Shown: one piece after another, positions 5,158-15,903 of the stretch
Numbering within the stretch: the first letter of the stretch is position 1
How the letters are laid out: the number at the start of each line of letters is the position of its first letter
From: Gammaproteobacteria bacterium
GTDB lineage: Bacteria; Pseudomonadota; Gammaproteobacteria; Xanthomonadales; Wenzhouxiangellaceae
Direction: 5' to 3'
NCBI GenBank assembly: GCA_003561495.1
Contig: PWWM01000164.1
Location: forward strand, 1 to 20,331
DNA: 20,331 bases
The notes under the pieces: model-generated
Told to the model about the DNA's origin: nothing
Database searches by the model: none
Seen by the model: the letters and a program-made list of their open reading frames with translations, nothing else
Position numbers and translations under genes: made by a program

Positions 5158-6366
5158 ATGAGCGCTCAGGCAAAAGCAAGGAAAATCGTTGTCGGTGTAA
5201 CCGGTGGCATTGCCGCCTACAAGACACCTGACCTGGTGCGTCGCCTGCGCCAGACAGGGGCCGAGGTGCGTGTCGTCATGACACCGGGAGCGAAAGCCTT
5301 CATTTCACCACTGACCCTGCAGGCAGTCAGTGGGCACCGGGTTCATGAACATCTGCTCGACGCCGAGGCCGAGGCCGGAATGGGTCACATCGAACTGGCG
5401 CGCTGGGCCGATGACCTGGTCATCGCACCGGCCACCGCCCATGTCATTGCACGCCTGGCCGCCGGCATGGCCGATGATCTGCTCACCACCCTGGCACTGG
5501 CCACCGAGGCACGAATCTGGCTGGCCCCGGCCATGAACCGAATCATGTGGCAAGCGCGGCCGGTTGCTGACAATTGTCGCCGACTTGAGGACTTGAACAT
5601 GCGCCTGCTCGGACCGGGCGAGGGCGACCAGGCTTGCGGCGAATTCGGCCCCGGCAGAATGCTGGAACCGGACGAGATTGTCGCCGCCCTGACCCGCCAC
5701 GCTGAGCTGCTGCGGGGACGGCGCTTCGTGGTGACTGCCGGGCCCACCTACGAACCGCTGGATCCGGTCCGCTTTCTGGGCAATCGATCTTCCGGTCGCA
5801 TGGGCTTTGCCCTGGCAGGCGCGCTGGTCGAGGCCGGTGCGGACGTGGACCTGGTCTGCGGCCCAGTCAACCTGGCCACACCCGCCGGCGTCAATCGCGT
5901 TGATGTGCAAACGGCTGATCAAATGCTGGAAGCCGTCAATGAGAGGATTGCCGGCTGCAACGGATTCATCGGTGTGGCTGCAGTGGCCGATTATCGCCCG
6001 GCGCAAACGGCCAGCGACAAAATCAAGAAAACCGGACAGCCGCTGACCCTGCAGCTCGAACCCAATCCTGATATTCTCGCCACGGTGGCGGGGGATGAGA
6101 ATCGGCCCGAACTGGTCATGGGGTTTGCCGCCGAAACGCGCGACCTTGAATCAGCCGCCCGTGGCAAGCTGGAGGCCAAGAAGCTGGATCTGATTGCAGC
6201 CAACCTGGTCGGGAACGGACTGGCTTTTGACTGCCCCGACAATGCCTTGGAGGTATTCTCCAATCGCGAACATTGGCGGCTGGACAAGCAATCGAAGACT
6301 GTGTTGTCCCGGCGTCTGGTCGCCATCATTGCCGATCAGCTCGGCGGCGAAAGGAAAAACACATGA
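5158..6366 (+). CDS. coaBC: Bifunctional phosphopantothenoylcysteine decarboxylase / phosphopantothenate-cysteine ligase
   Basis: The 402-residue, full-length fusion carries out two steps of coenzyme A synthesis in the cytoplasm: ligation of cysteine to 4'-phosphopantothenate (CoaB, with CTP) and FMN-dependent decarboxylation (CoaC). The CoaC half (1-185) shows TGGIAAYK, catalytic His77 in GMGHIELARWAD, PAMN (124-127) and the flap Cys160 in ACGEFGPGRM. The CoaB half (190-402) shows VTAGPTYEPLDPVRFLGNRSSG, AAVADYRP, DKIKK, NPDIL and GFAAET. Every landmark residue I can check is present. AAGG lies 6 nt before the ATG at 5158. The stop overlaps the dut start (ATGA), so the two are translationally coupled. 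The 111-bp space to divergent radC must hold both promoters; I could not pick a convincing one. Confidence 0.98.
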   Translation: MSAQAKARKIVVGVTGGIAAYKTPDLVRRLRQTGAEVRVVMTPGAKAFISPLTLQAVSGHRVHEHLLDAEAEAGMGHIELARWADDLVIAPATAHVIARLAAGMADDLLTTLALATEARIWLAPAMNRIMWQARPVADNCRRLEDLNMRLLGPGEGDQACGEFGPGRMLEPDEIVAALTRHAELLRGRRFVVTAGPTYEPLDPVRFLGNRSSGRMGFALAGALVEAGADVDLVCGPVNLATPAGVNRVDVQTADQMLEAVNERIAGCNGFIGVAAVADYRPAQTASDKIKKTGQPLTLQLEPNPDILATVAGDENRPELVMGFAAETRDLESAARGKLEAKKLDLIAANLVGNGLAFDCPDNALEVFSNREHWRLDKQSKTVLSRRLVAIIADQLGGERKNT

Positions 6367-6818
6367 GGGAACTGCAGGTACGTATCCTGGATCAACGGCT
6401 GGGCTCGGAATGGGCCTTGCCCGACTATGCCACCGAAGGCTCGGCGGGCATGGACCTGCGCGCCTGCATTGATGAACCCATGACCTTGAAACCCGGACAA
6501 ACGGCCCTGATCCCGTCCGGCATGGCCATTCATCTCGACGATCCGGGACTGGCCGCGGTCTTGCTGCCCCGCTCCGGCCTAGGTCACAAACACGGCCTGG
6601 TGCTCGGCAATCTGGTCGGTCTGATCGACAGCGATTACCAGGGCGAGGTCAAGATTTCGTGCTGGAATCGGGGCGCCGAGGAAATCGTGATCGAACCCGG
6701 TCAACGCATCGCCCAGCTGGTGGTCGTGCCGGTCGTTCAGGTCCGCCTCCAGGCCGTCGAATCCTTTCACCAGAGTGAGCGCGCCGAAGGGGGCATAGGC
6801 CACACCGGGACGCACTGA
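6363..6818 (+). CDS. dut: Deoxyuridine 5'-triphosphate nucleotidohydrolase (dUTPase)
   Basis: The 151-residue trimeric-type dUTPase hydrolyses dUTP to dUMP and pyrophosphate, keeping uracil out of DNA and feeding dTMP synthesis. All five motifs are visible: I, EGSAGMDLRA (25-34, Asp31); II, LPRSGLGHKHG (68-78); III, GLIDSDYQGEVK (86-97); IV, GQRIAQLVV (113-121); and V, RAEGGIGHTG (140-149) with the C-terminal glycine-rich flap, where Ile replaces the usual Phe of GGFG. That Phe normally stacks on the uracil, so the change is worth noting, but the enzyme is probably active. The ATG at 6363 overlaps the coaBC stop and has AAGGAA just upstream. The coaBC-dut-algC order matches Pseudomonas as I recall it. 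Confidence 0.97.
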   Translation: MRELQVRILDQRLGSEWALPDYATEGSAGMDLRACIDEPMTLKPGQTALIPSGMAIHLDDPGLAAVLLPRSGLGHKHGLVLGNLVGLIDSDYQGEVKISCWNRGAEEIVIEPGQRIAQLVVVPVVQVRLQAVESFHQSERAEGGIGHTGTH

Positions 6819-6820
6819 GC

Positions 6821-9837
<3,017 letters not shown>

Positions 9838-9841
<4 letters not shown>

Positions 9842-10383
9842 CCACCCTGGTCTTCAACAAACCGTTCCGGGTCCTCAGCCAGTTCACCGACCGTCAGGGA
9901 CGGAGCACTCTGGCCGACTACATTGAACTGCCCGGGATCTATGCCGCCGGTCGACTGGATTATGACAGCGAGGGCGTGCTGGTCCTGACCGATGACCGAC
10001 TGCTCAAGGCACGCCTGACCGACCCGCGCCATGAAACCCCGAAAACCTACCTGGCCCAGGTCGAGGGCCGCCCGAGCGTCCAGGCGCTGACCCGGTTGGA
10101 ACGCGGACCACATCTGAAGGATGGTCCGACGCGACCGGCGCGGGTCGAGCTGTTGACCCGAGCGCCCGGCTGGCTGTGGTCACGCCAACCGCCCATCGCG
10201 CCCCGTCCAGGGAAAACGGTCGCCTGGCTGGAAATCACCATCACGGAAGGTCGCAACCGCCAGGTCCGCAGAATGACCGCGGCCGTGGGCCTGCCGACCT
10301 TGCGATTGATCCGGACCCGGGTGGGGCCCTACCGCGTCGAATCCCTGCAACCGGGACAGTATCGGCAGGTTGACAGCGACTGA
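9838..10383 (+). CDS. rluE: 23S rRNA pseudouridine synthase, RluE/RsuA family
   Basis: The 181-residue product is a short RsuA/RluB/E/F-type pseudouridine synthase without an S4 domain, the layout of RluE, which modifies U2457 of 23S rRNA. Family marks are FNKPFRVLSQF (6-16), the catalytic loop AAGRLDYDSEGVLVLTDD with Asp41, the KTYLAQVEG strand (residues 69-77) and the C-terminal EGRNRQVRRM (137-146). The start is a TTG at 9838 that overlaps the upstream stop (TTGA) and gives the right N-terminus just before the first conserved strand; no ATG lies early enough in frame. In Pseudomonas argB follows algC, as I recall; here rluE takes that place. It ends 23 bp from the convergent dehydrogenase gene. 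The family is certain; the RluE rather than RluF/RsuA subtype is based on size and lack of S4. Confidence 0.9.
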
Positions 10384-10406
10384 AATCAGCCACCCACCCG
10401 CATGGT

Positions 10407-11375
10407 TCAATAAACCACCCGGTGGCAAAGCACGGGTCTGCCGGGGTTGGCCAGTTTCGGCATGACCGTCGGCAATTCCATAAATGTACTCTCCCCACTG
10501 ATCAAGTCATCCAGAACCGGATCGGCCAGCAATTCCAGGACTTTGGCCATGCGACGACGGTGGTCCCAGCGTGAACGGCGCTCGACCGGGAGCCGGCCAA
10601 CCTGGCTGGATCGCAGTGTCAATCGACGCGAATGAAACGCCTCACCCAACGCCACGCTCGGCTGCCGGGCCCCGTACCAGCTCATTTCCACCACGAGTGC
10701 CTCGTCACCGGCCAGGTCCAGTGCCCGCGCCAGTCCAGTCTGAGAGCCGCTGGCATGAATAACCACATCCTGCTCGGCTGCGGCCTGTTCCGGCAAGGCG
10801 AACGACACGCCCAGCGCCTCAGCCAATTGGCGCCGGTTCATGTCAATGTCGATGAGCGTGGTCTCGGTGCCCGGAATCCGTCCCACCAGCCAAGCGCACA
10901 AGGCGCCCACCACACCGGCGCCAATGATGGCGACCTTGTCCCCCGGACCGATGTGACTGTCCCAGATCCCGTTCAGGGCCGTTTCCATGTTGGCAGCCAG
11001 CACAGCGCGCCGGGCAGGCACGCCGTCGGGCAGCGCATGCACCGCACTGGCGGGAACCAGATAGCGCTCCTGGTGAGGGTGCAGGCAGAAGACTTCACGA
11101 TCGGACAGATCAGCCGGACCGCGTTCGACGATGCCGACACTGGCGTATCCGTACTTGACCGGAGCGGGAAAATCACCCTGCTGGAAGGGACAGCGCATGC
11201 GCCGAAATTCGCTTTCGGGAACCTGGCCATGAAAGACCAGCGATTCAGTGCCGCGAGAGATGGCGCCGTAGAGGGCACGCACCAGGACCTGGCCGTCTCC
11301 CGGCTCAGCCACAATCTCTTCCTCGCGGATTTCTCCACGCCCGGGTGCCGCCACCCAGAATGCCCTGGTTTTCAT
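10407..11375 (-). CDS. Medium-chain dehydrogenase/reductase (zinc-binding dehydrogenase-like, possibly zinc-free)
   Basis: This 322-residue cytoplasmic oxidoreductase of the MDR superfamily has the GroES-like half first (about 1-140) and a Rossmann half with VAIIGAGVVGALCAW (about 148-162). The acidic residues after strand beta2 (LIDIDMNR) suggest NAD(H) preference. At the place where zinc-type alcohol dehydrogenases carry the first zinc Cys, this protein reads SRGTES (40-45), and the four-Cys structural-zinc loop is missing, so both zinc sites are doubtful. Substrate unknown. The ATG at 11375 is preferred over the one at 11381 because GGAG sits 7 nt before it but only 1 nt before the other. 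It is divergent from the CDP-alcohol phosphatidyltransferase gene across 76 bp and convergent with rluE. Confidence 0.85.
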   Translation of the reverse strand: MKTRAFWVAAPGRGEIREEEIVAEPGDGQVLVRALYGAISRGTESLVFHGQVPESEFRRMRCPFQQGDFPAPVKYGYASVGIVERGPADLSDREVFCLHPHQERYLVPASAVHALPDGVPARRAVLAANMETALNGIWDSHIGPGDKVAIIGAGVVGALCAWLVGRIPGTETTLIDIDMNRRQLAEALGVSFALPEQAAAEQDVVIHASGSQTGLARALDLAGDEALVVEMSWYGARQPSVALGEAFHSRRLTLRSSQVGRLPVERRSRWDHRRRMAKVLELLADPVLDDLISGESTFMELPTVMPKLANPGRPVLCHRVVY

Positions 11376-11392
11376 TGTCATGCTCCAAGCCT

Positions 11393-11407
11393 GCCCGAGT
11401 TTCGGGC
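11393..11407. promoter_or_regulatory. Perfect inverted repeat in the divergent spacer
   Basis: The sequence gcccga-gtt-tcgggc is a 6-bp perfect palindrome with a 3-nt centre, 18 bp upstream of the dehydrogenase ATG. A second inverted repeat, tgaag-tatc-cttca, lies at 11431-11444, just before the GTG of the other gene. Either could be an operator for the divergent pair or an mRNA hairpin. No convincing -10/-35 pair was found, although TTGACG occurs at 11409-11414 on the plus strand. Confidence 0.3.
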
Positions 11408-11451
11408 ATTGACGCAAGTTTAATCGTCACTGAAGTATCCTTCATTGAGCC

Positions 11452-12189
11452 GTGAAAAGAAGTCAACTGCCCAAACTGGTCCCGGAGCTGGTTATCGGAT
11501 TCGTCCCGATGAGCGCACTGGCGCTTGCGTTCGGAGCATGGGTCGGCGCGAACTGGATGGTGGTACTGACGAGCCTGGGGCTTTATGTGGTGCTGGCCGG
11601 ATTCCTGTTTCGGATGGCCAGGGCCCGGCTGACGCGACTGGGTTGGGCCAATCGCATGACCCTGCTGCGCGCCATGCTGGTCATCTTGCCGGCCGCGGCA
11701 CTGTTGCAACCCGATCTGTTCATCGAGGCGGCCTGGACCATCGCCCTGATAGCACTGCTGGCCCTGCTGCTGGATGGCCTGGATGGCCGGTTGGCGCGCA
11801 CACTGGGTGAAGAAACCGATTTCGGGGCCCGCTTCGACATGGAGGTCGATGCCGCACTCATTCTGGTTCTGTGTCTCGGGCTCGTGGTCTCCGGCACGGT
11901 CGGCGTATGGGTCATGGCGATCGGCCTGATGCGCTACGCATTCCTGGTCGCCATGAAGATCCGGCCATGGTTGGCCGAGCCCCTGCCGGACAGTATTCGA
12001 CGCCAATCGATTTGCGTGTGGCAAGTCGCCAGCCTGGTGCTGGTCACGGCCCCGCTGTTCGAGCCGGCTGTCAATGCAACGATACTGGCCAGTGCGCTCA
12101 TTGCACTGGTCTATTCATTTGTGACCGACCTTGCCTGGCTGTATCGCCGGCAGGAATCCAACTCAACCGCCTCATGGAGGATGTCATGA
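11452..12189 (+). CDS. CDP-alcohol phosphatidyltransferase family membrane protein
   Basis: The 245-residue integral membrane protein has about six hydrophobic helices and the full family signature between helices 2 and 3. Asp108 and Asp111 of DGLDGRLAR, Gly125, Asp129 and Asp133 fit D-x2-D-G-x2-A-R-x8-G-x3-D-x3-D. These aspartates bind the divalent metals and CDP, and the last acts as base. Such enzymes move a phosphatidyl (or similar) group from a CDP-alcohol to an acceptor alcohol such as glycerol-3-phosphate, serine or inositol. The acceptor cannot be told here. The start is a GTG at 11452 with no clear Shine-Dalgarno; the next in-frame ATG (MSALAL) would cut the first helix. The stop overlaps the yceI start (ATGA). 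Confidence 0.9.
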   Translation: MKRSQLPKLVPELVIGFVPMSALALAFGAWVGANWMVVLTSLGLYVVLAGFLFRMARARLTRLGWANRMTLLRAMLVILPAAALLQPDLFIEAAWTIALIALLALLLDGLDGRLARTLGEETDFGARFDMEVDAALILVLCLGLVVSGTVGVWVMAIGLMRYAFLVAMKIRPWLAEPLPDSIRRQSICVWQVASLVLVTAPLFEPAVNATILASALIALVYSFVTDLAWLYRRQESNSTASWRMS

Positions 12190-12767
12190 AAGCACTCCTG
12201 TTGACCCCCATCCTGCTGGCCCTGGCCGTCAACACCGCCTCGGCCGAGCCGCGCGAATTCAAGATCGACACCGAACACTTCTCGATCGCATTCGCCGTGG
12301 ATCATATCGGCTATGCCGATCAGCTCGGCCTGTTTCTCGAGGCCGAAGGGCATTTCATCTACGACGAACAAGCCAATGAACTGCATGAAGGCGAGGTGAT
12401 CATCAAGGCCGACAGCGTCTTCACCAACCACGAACGCCGGGATGATCACCTGCGCAACGAGGATTTTCTTCATGCCGACCGCTACGACACCATTCGCTTC
12501 AAGGCCGAACGCTGGGCGCCGGAAAATGACCGCAGCGGAACCCTGCATGGTGAGCTGACCCTGTTGGGTGAATCCCGTCCGGTCGAGTTGGCGGTGACCA
12601 TCAACAAGACCGCCGACTACCCGTTCGGCCACCGCGCTTACACCCTGGGCCTGTCGGCCACCACGACCATCAAGCGCAGCGAATGGGGCATGACCTACGC
12701 CATCGAGGATGGCCTGGTTGGCGACGAGGTGCGTCTGAGCTTCGAACTCGAGGCCATCGCTCAATAA
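12186..12767 (+). CDS. YceI family periplasmic lipid-binding protein
   Basis: The 193-residue precursor has a clear Sec signal peptide (MKALLLTPILLALAVNTASA, cleavage likely after Ala20). The mature protein is a YceI-type lipocalin-like beta barrel: the start FKIDTEHFSIAFAVDHIGYA, VIIKADSVFTNHERRDDHLR, DRYDTIRFKAERW, GELTLLGESRPVELAV and the final GDEVRLSFELEAIA are all typical. Family members bind polyisoprenoid chains such as octaprenyl pyrophosphate or quinone-like molecules, and some are induced by base or osmotic stress. The ATG at 12186 is preceded by GGAGG and overlaps the stop of the phosphatidyltransferase gene. An ATG four codons upstream would spoil the signal peptide. The gene ends 1 nt from the convergent hrpB stop. 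No symbol is given because paralogues are common. Confidence 0.93.
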   Translation: MKALLLTPILLALAVNTASAEPREFKIDTEHFSIAFAVDHIGYADQLGLFLEAEGHFIYDEQANELHEGEVIIKADSVFTNHERRDDHLRNEDFLHADRYDTIRFKAERWAPENDRSGTLHGELTLLGESRPVELAVTINKTADYPFGHRAYTLGLSATTTIKRSEWGMTYAIEDGLVGDEVRLSFELEAIAQ

Positions 12768-12768
12768 T

Positions 12769-15255
12769 TCACGACTTGCGCCGTGGATGCTTGACCCCCT
12801 CCCGGGCCGGAGCCGACAACGGATCGGCCGGCCAGGGGTGCTTGGGGTAACGACCGCGCATGTCCTTGCGCACTTCCAGGTAGGCGTTTTTCCAGAAGCT
12901 TTCGATATCGGCCGTGATGGCCAGTGGTCGAGACGCCGGTGAGAGCAGGTGAAAGACCAGCGGGATCTGACCGTGGGCCAGTCGTGGGTGACGTTTCAGG
13001 CCAAACAGGCTTTGCAGCTTGGTGGCCAGAACCGGGCCGCCCTCGGCGCAGTAGTCGATTTGCACCCGCCGCCCGGTCGGAATTCCCAGATGGGTCGGCA
13101 GGAGGTCATCCAGGCGGCCCGGCAGTTCGGGAGGCAGACGGGCTTTCAGTGCCATGACCGGGTCGATTTGCCTTAAGTCGGCCAGTCGCTTCTTGCCGGC
13201 CAGGAAAGGCGCCAGCCAGACATCAAGCTCTTTCATGAGCGTCTGCTCGCTGAAATCCGGCCACTGATCCGGATCAATCGTGTGCGCCAGACGCGCCCGG
13301 GCCAGCCACTGACGGGCCGGCTCGTTCCATTCAAGTACGTCCAGGCCAAGGCGGCGTACCGCATCCAGCAGTCCGGCCTCCAGCAGGTCCGGCGCGAGGT
13401 CATCCACTGCTTGTTCTTCAAGGACCAGCTCACCCAGCCGACGTCGTCGGAAGGCCCGCACCATGCCGCGCGGCTCATCCCACTCGGCCTCCACCCGTTC
13501 CCGAATATGGTCTGCCAGGTCATGCTCCAGATCATCGCGCGACACCGCCGAGGCGAGAAATATTCTCGCCTGGCGCGCCTGTCCGTCAAGTTCGGCCGCA
13601 ACCAGCCAGGGACTGCCGGCCAGCGGGTCATCCTCGAAGACGAAAGCACCGCGTCCGTTGCTCAGACGGAAATGTCCACGCGCCCCGCGCGCCTGCCCGA
13701 TGCGATCCGGAAAGGCCAGCGCCAACAGACGCCCGATGTCGCCATCCTGATCGGTCTGACCGGACGCACCGCCATCCTGGCCCCGATGTAAAGACCGAGC
13801 CAGCTGGCGAACCTGCCTGAGACGGCCTCGATGCACGCCGGCGCCATCGCCAGAGACAAGCACCTGGTGGCGCAGCGCCAGATCGGCACCGGGGCGGTCG
13901 ATGAGAATGTCGGGTTCGCTCAGCAACGCCGCCAGTTCGGCCGCCAAACGACCTCTGCCACGTTTGCAGCCAACCTGCACCATATGGGCCAGACGCGGAT
14001 GCAGGCCAAGCTCGAGCATTTCGCGACCGTGGGGGGTGATCAGCCCATCGTCATCGAGTGCATCCAGCCATTGCAACAATGCCTTTGCCTGGTTGAAATG
14101 GGCCGTGGGCGGTGGATCCAGCCATTGCAGGGCAGAAGGATCGGTGCAACCCCAGTGAGCCAGTTCCAGCACCAGCGAGGCCAGGTCGGCCTGTTCGATT
14201 TCCGCCGGGGTGAAGGCCGGCAGAGTACGGTGTTGACCCTTTGACCACAAGCGGTAGCACACGCCGGGCGCCAGACGCCCGGCCCGGCCGCTGCGCTGCT
14301 CGGCACTGGCCCTGGAGACCGGTGTCGTGAGCAATCGACTCATGCCGCTGTTGGGATCAAAACTGGATCGTCGCTGCAACCCGGCATCGATGACCACTTG
14401 AATGCCTTCGATGGTCAGGCTGGATTCGGCAATCGAGGTGGCCAGCACCACCTTGCGACGCCCCTTGGCCGGCGGCGCGATGGCGGCGTCCTGGGCCTGG
14501 GCGGCCAGATTGCCGTACAAAGGAATCAGGTCGACATCGGCCGGCAGTTGTCTGTCCAGCCGCTGGGCCACTCGACGAATTTCGCCGGCGCCAGGAAGAA
14601 AGACCAGCACCGATCCCGGGTCCTCGCCGAGCGCTTTGAGCGCCGTGGTGGCGGTATGGACGAACACATCACGTTCGCGAGGGGGTGGACAATAACGGAC
14701 CTCGACCGGAAAACTGCGGCCCGTGGCGCGAACCACCGGAGCCTCATCGAGCAGCCTGGCCAGTGGCTCGACATCCAGCGTGGCCGACATGATCAACAGG
14801 CGAAGATCCTCGCGCAAGGCCTGCTGGGACTCGCGCGCCAGCGCCAGCCCCAGATCGGCCTGCAGTGAGCGTTCGTGAAATTCATCGAACAGCACCGCCC
14901 CGTAATCCGAAAGCGCCGGGTCGGATTGCAGCAGGCGGGTCAGCACTCCCTCGGTCACGATCTCGATGCGTGTCTTGTCGGACACCCGGGTTTCCATCCG
15001 CACCCGAAAGCCGACTGTCTCACCGACCGGCTCATCCAGTTGCCGGGCCATGAACCGGGCCGCCGCCCGCGCCGCCAGCCGGCGCGGCTCCAGCATCAGC
15101 ACCTTGCGATCATCCAGCCAATCTGCCCCCAAAAGCGCCGGCGGCACCCTTGTGGTCTTGCCCGCCCCCGGCGGGGCCTGAAGCAACACAGTATTGTGCT
15201 CCCCCAACGCCCCCAACAACTCAGGAATCACCCGATCTACAGGAAACTCAACCAT
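12769..15255 (-). CDS. hrpB: ATP-dependent DExH helicase HrpB
   Basis: The 828-residue product is close to the E. coli HrpB length (809). Helicase motifs in order: I, QAPPGAGKTT (26-35); II, DEFH (124-127); III, SAT (157-159); V, ATSIAESSLTIEGI (272-285); VI, QRSGRAGR (320-327). These are followed by the helicase-associated region and the HrpB C-terminal domain ending in RYPKHPWPADPL. HrpB is a DEAH-type RNA/DNA helicase whose physiological substrate is poorly known; E. coli mutants have little phenotype. The ATG at 15255 begins MVEFPVDRVIPEL, which matches the family start. A linker around 480-500 (RGQDGGASGQTDQDGD) is low-complexity and probably lineage-specific. The gene is 51 bp downstream of the thioredoxin-fold gene and convergent with yceI, with 1 nt between stops. 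Confidence 0.97.
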   Translation of the reverse strand: MVEFPVDRVIPELLGALGEHNTVLLQAPPGAGKTTRVPPALLGADWLDDRKVLMLEPRRLAARAAARFMARQLDEPVGETVGFRVRMETRVSDKTRIEIVTEGVLTRLLQSDPALSDYGAVLFDEFHERSLQADLGLALARESQQALREDLRLLIMSATLDVEPLARLLDEAPVVRATGRSFPVEVRYCPPPRERDVFVHTATTALKALGEDPGSVLVFLPGAGEIRRVAQRLDRQLPADVDLIPLYGNLAAQAQDAAIAPPAKGRRKVVLATSIAESSLTIEGIQVVIDAGLQRRSSFDPNSGMSRLLTTPVSRASAEQRSGRAGRLAPGVCYRLWSKGQHRTLPAFTPAEIEQADLASLVLELAHWGCTDPSALQWLDPPPTAHFNQAKALLQWLDALDDDGLITPHGREMLELGLHPRLAHMVQVGCKRGRGRLAAELAALLSEPDILIDRPGADLALRHQVLVSGDGAGVHRGRLRQVRQLARSLHRGQDGGASGQTDQDGDIGRLLALAFPDRIGQARGARGHFRLSNGRGAFVFEDDPLAGSPWLVAAELDGQARQARIFLASAVSRDDLEHDLADHIRERVEAEWDEPRGMVRAFRRRRLGELVLEEQAVDDLAPDLLEAGLLDAVRRLGLDVLEWNEPARQWLARARLAHTIDPDQWPDFSEQTLMKELDVWLAPFLAGKKRLADLRQIDPVMALKARLPPELPGRLDDLLPTHLGIPTGRRVQIDYCAEGGPVLATKLQSLFGLKRHPRLAHGQIPLVFHLLSPASRPLAITADIESFWKNAYLEVRKDMRGRYPKHPWPADPLSAPAREGVKHPRRKS

Positions 15256-15306
15256 TCAATCGGCAATCGGCAAACGCCTGTCCCGTAAACCGGAAACCGT
15301 TCTTCC

Positions 15307-15867
15307 CTAACCACTTCGCCACTTGATATTGCAGCCAATCGACGGCTTCTGCTCCCCGGCAACCGGCTTGCCATTCAACAAGGCATCCAGCGCGGCCCGA
15401 ACATCCTTACCGGTGGCTGGAATGCCATTGCCCGGGCGCGAATCATCGAGCTGGCCACGATAGACCAGCTTGCGCTGACCATCGAAAACGTAGAAATCGG
15501 GTGTGCAGGCCGCATCATAGGCGCGCGCGGTGTTCTGGGATTCATCGAACAGGTAGGGAAACTCGAAACCGGCCGATTCGGCCAACTCTTTCATGCGTTC
15601 CGGTCGGTCCTGCGGATAGCCGGTGACATCGTTGCTGCTGATGGCCACCATGCCGATTCCACTGTCACGGTAGTCACGGCCCAGGCGCACCAGTTCATCG
15701 AGGACATGCTTGACGAACGGGCAGTGGTTGCAGATGAACATGACCAGCGTGCCTTTGTCACCGGCCACCTGATCAAGACCAACGGTGCGGCCGCTGACGG
15801 TGTCGGGTAACGCAAAATCAGGCGCCGGAGTTCCCAGGGGCAGCATTCGTGATTCAGTCTTGGCCAT
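15307..15867 (-). CDS. Thioredoxin-fold redoxin (AhpC/TSA-like) protein
   Basis: The 186-residue cytoplasmic protein has no signal peptide. It belongs to the AhpC/TSA-redoxin group with thioredoxin fold: PAPDFALPDT (14-23), the active-site segment FICNHCPFVKHV with Cys46-x-x-Cys49, the cis-Pro turn ACTPDFYVFD and the late motif YRGQLDDSRPGN. These proteins are annotated as thioredoxin family or peroxiredoxin-like. The CxxC pair suggests dithiol reductase or resolving activity rather than classical one-Cys peroxidase. A third Cys near the end (GCNIKW) is typical of the group. The start ATG at 15867 has AAGGAC upstream. It lies 36 nt after the kinase stop and 51 nt before hrpB, so co-transcription is likely. 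The family is sure; the partner is unknown. Confidence 0.9.
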   Translation of the reverse strand: MAKTESRMLPLGTPAPDFALPDTVSGRTVGLDQVAGDKGTLVMFICNHCPFVKHVLDELVRLGRDYRDSGIGMVAISSNDVTGYPQDRPERMKELAESAGFEFPYLFDESQNTARAYDAACTPDFYVFDGQRKLVYRGQLDDSRPGNGIPATGKDVRAALDALLNGKPVAGEQKPSIGCNIKWRSG

Positions 15868-15903
15868 GTCGAAGTCCTTGGTCGTTAAAGAAATACTGAG
15901 TCG

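Noticed and set aside
15256..15306. Short direct repeat aatcggcaatcggcaa between the redoxin gene and hrpB
   Set aside because: It is only about two units, with no other copy noticed and no clear hairpin or terminator; too short to call an element.
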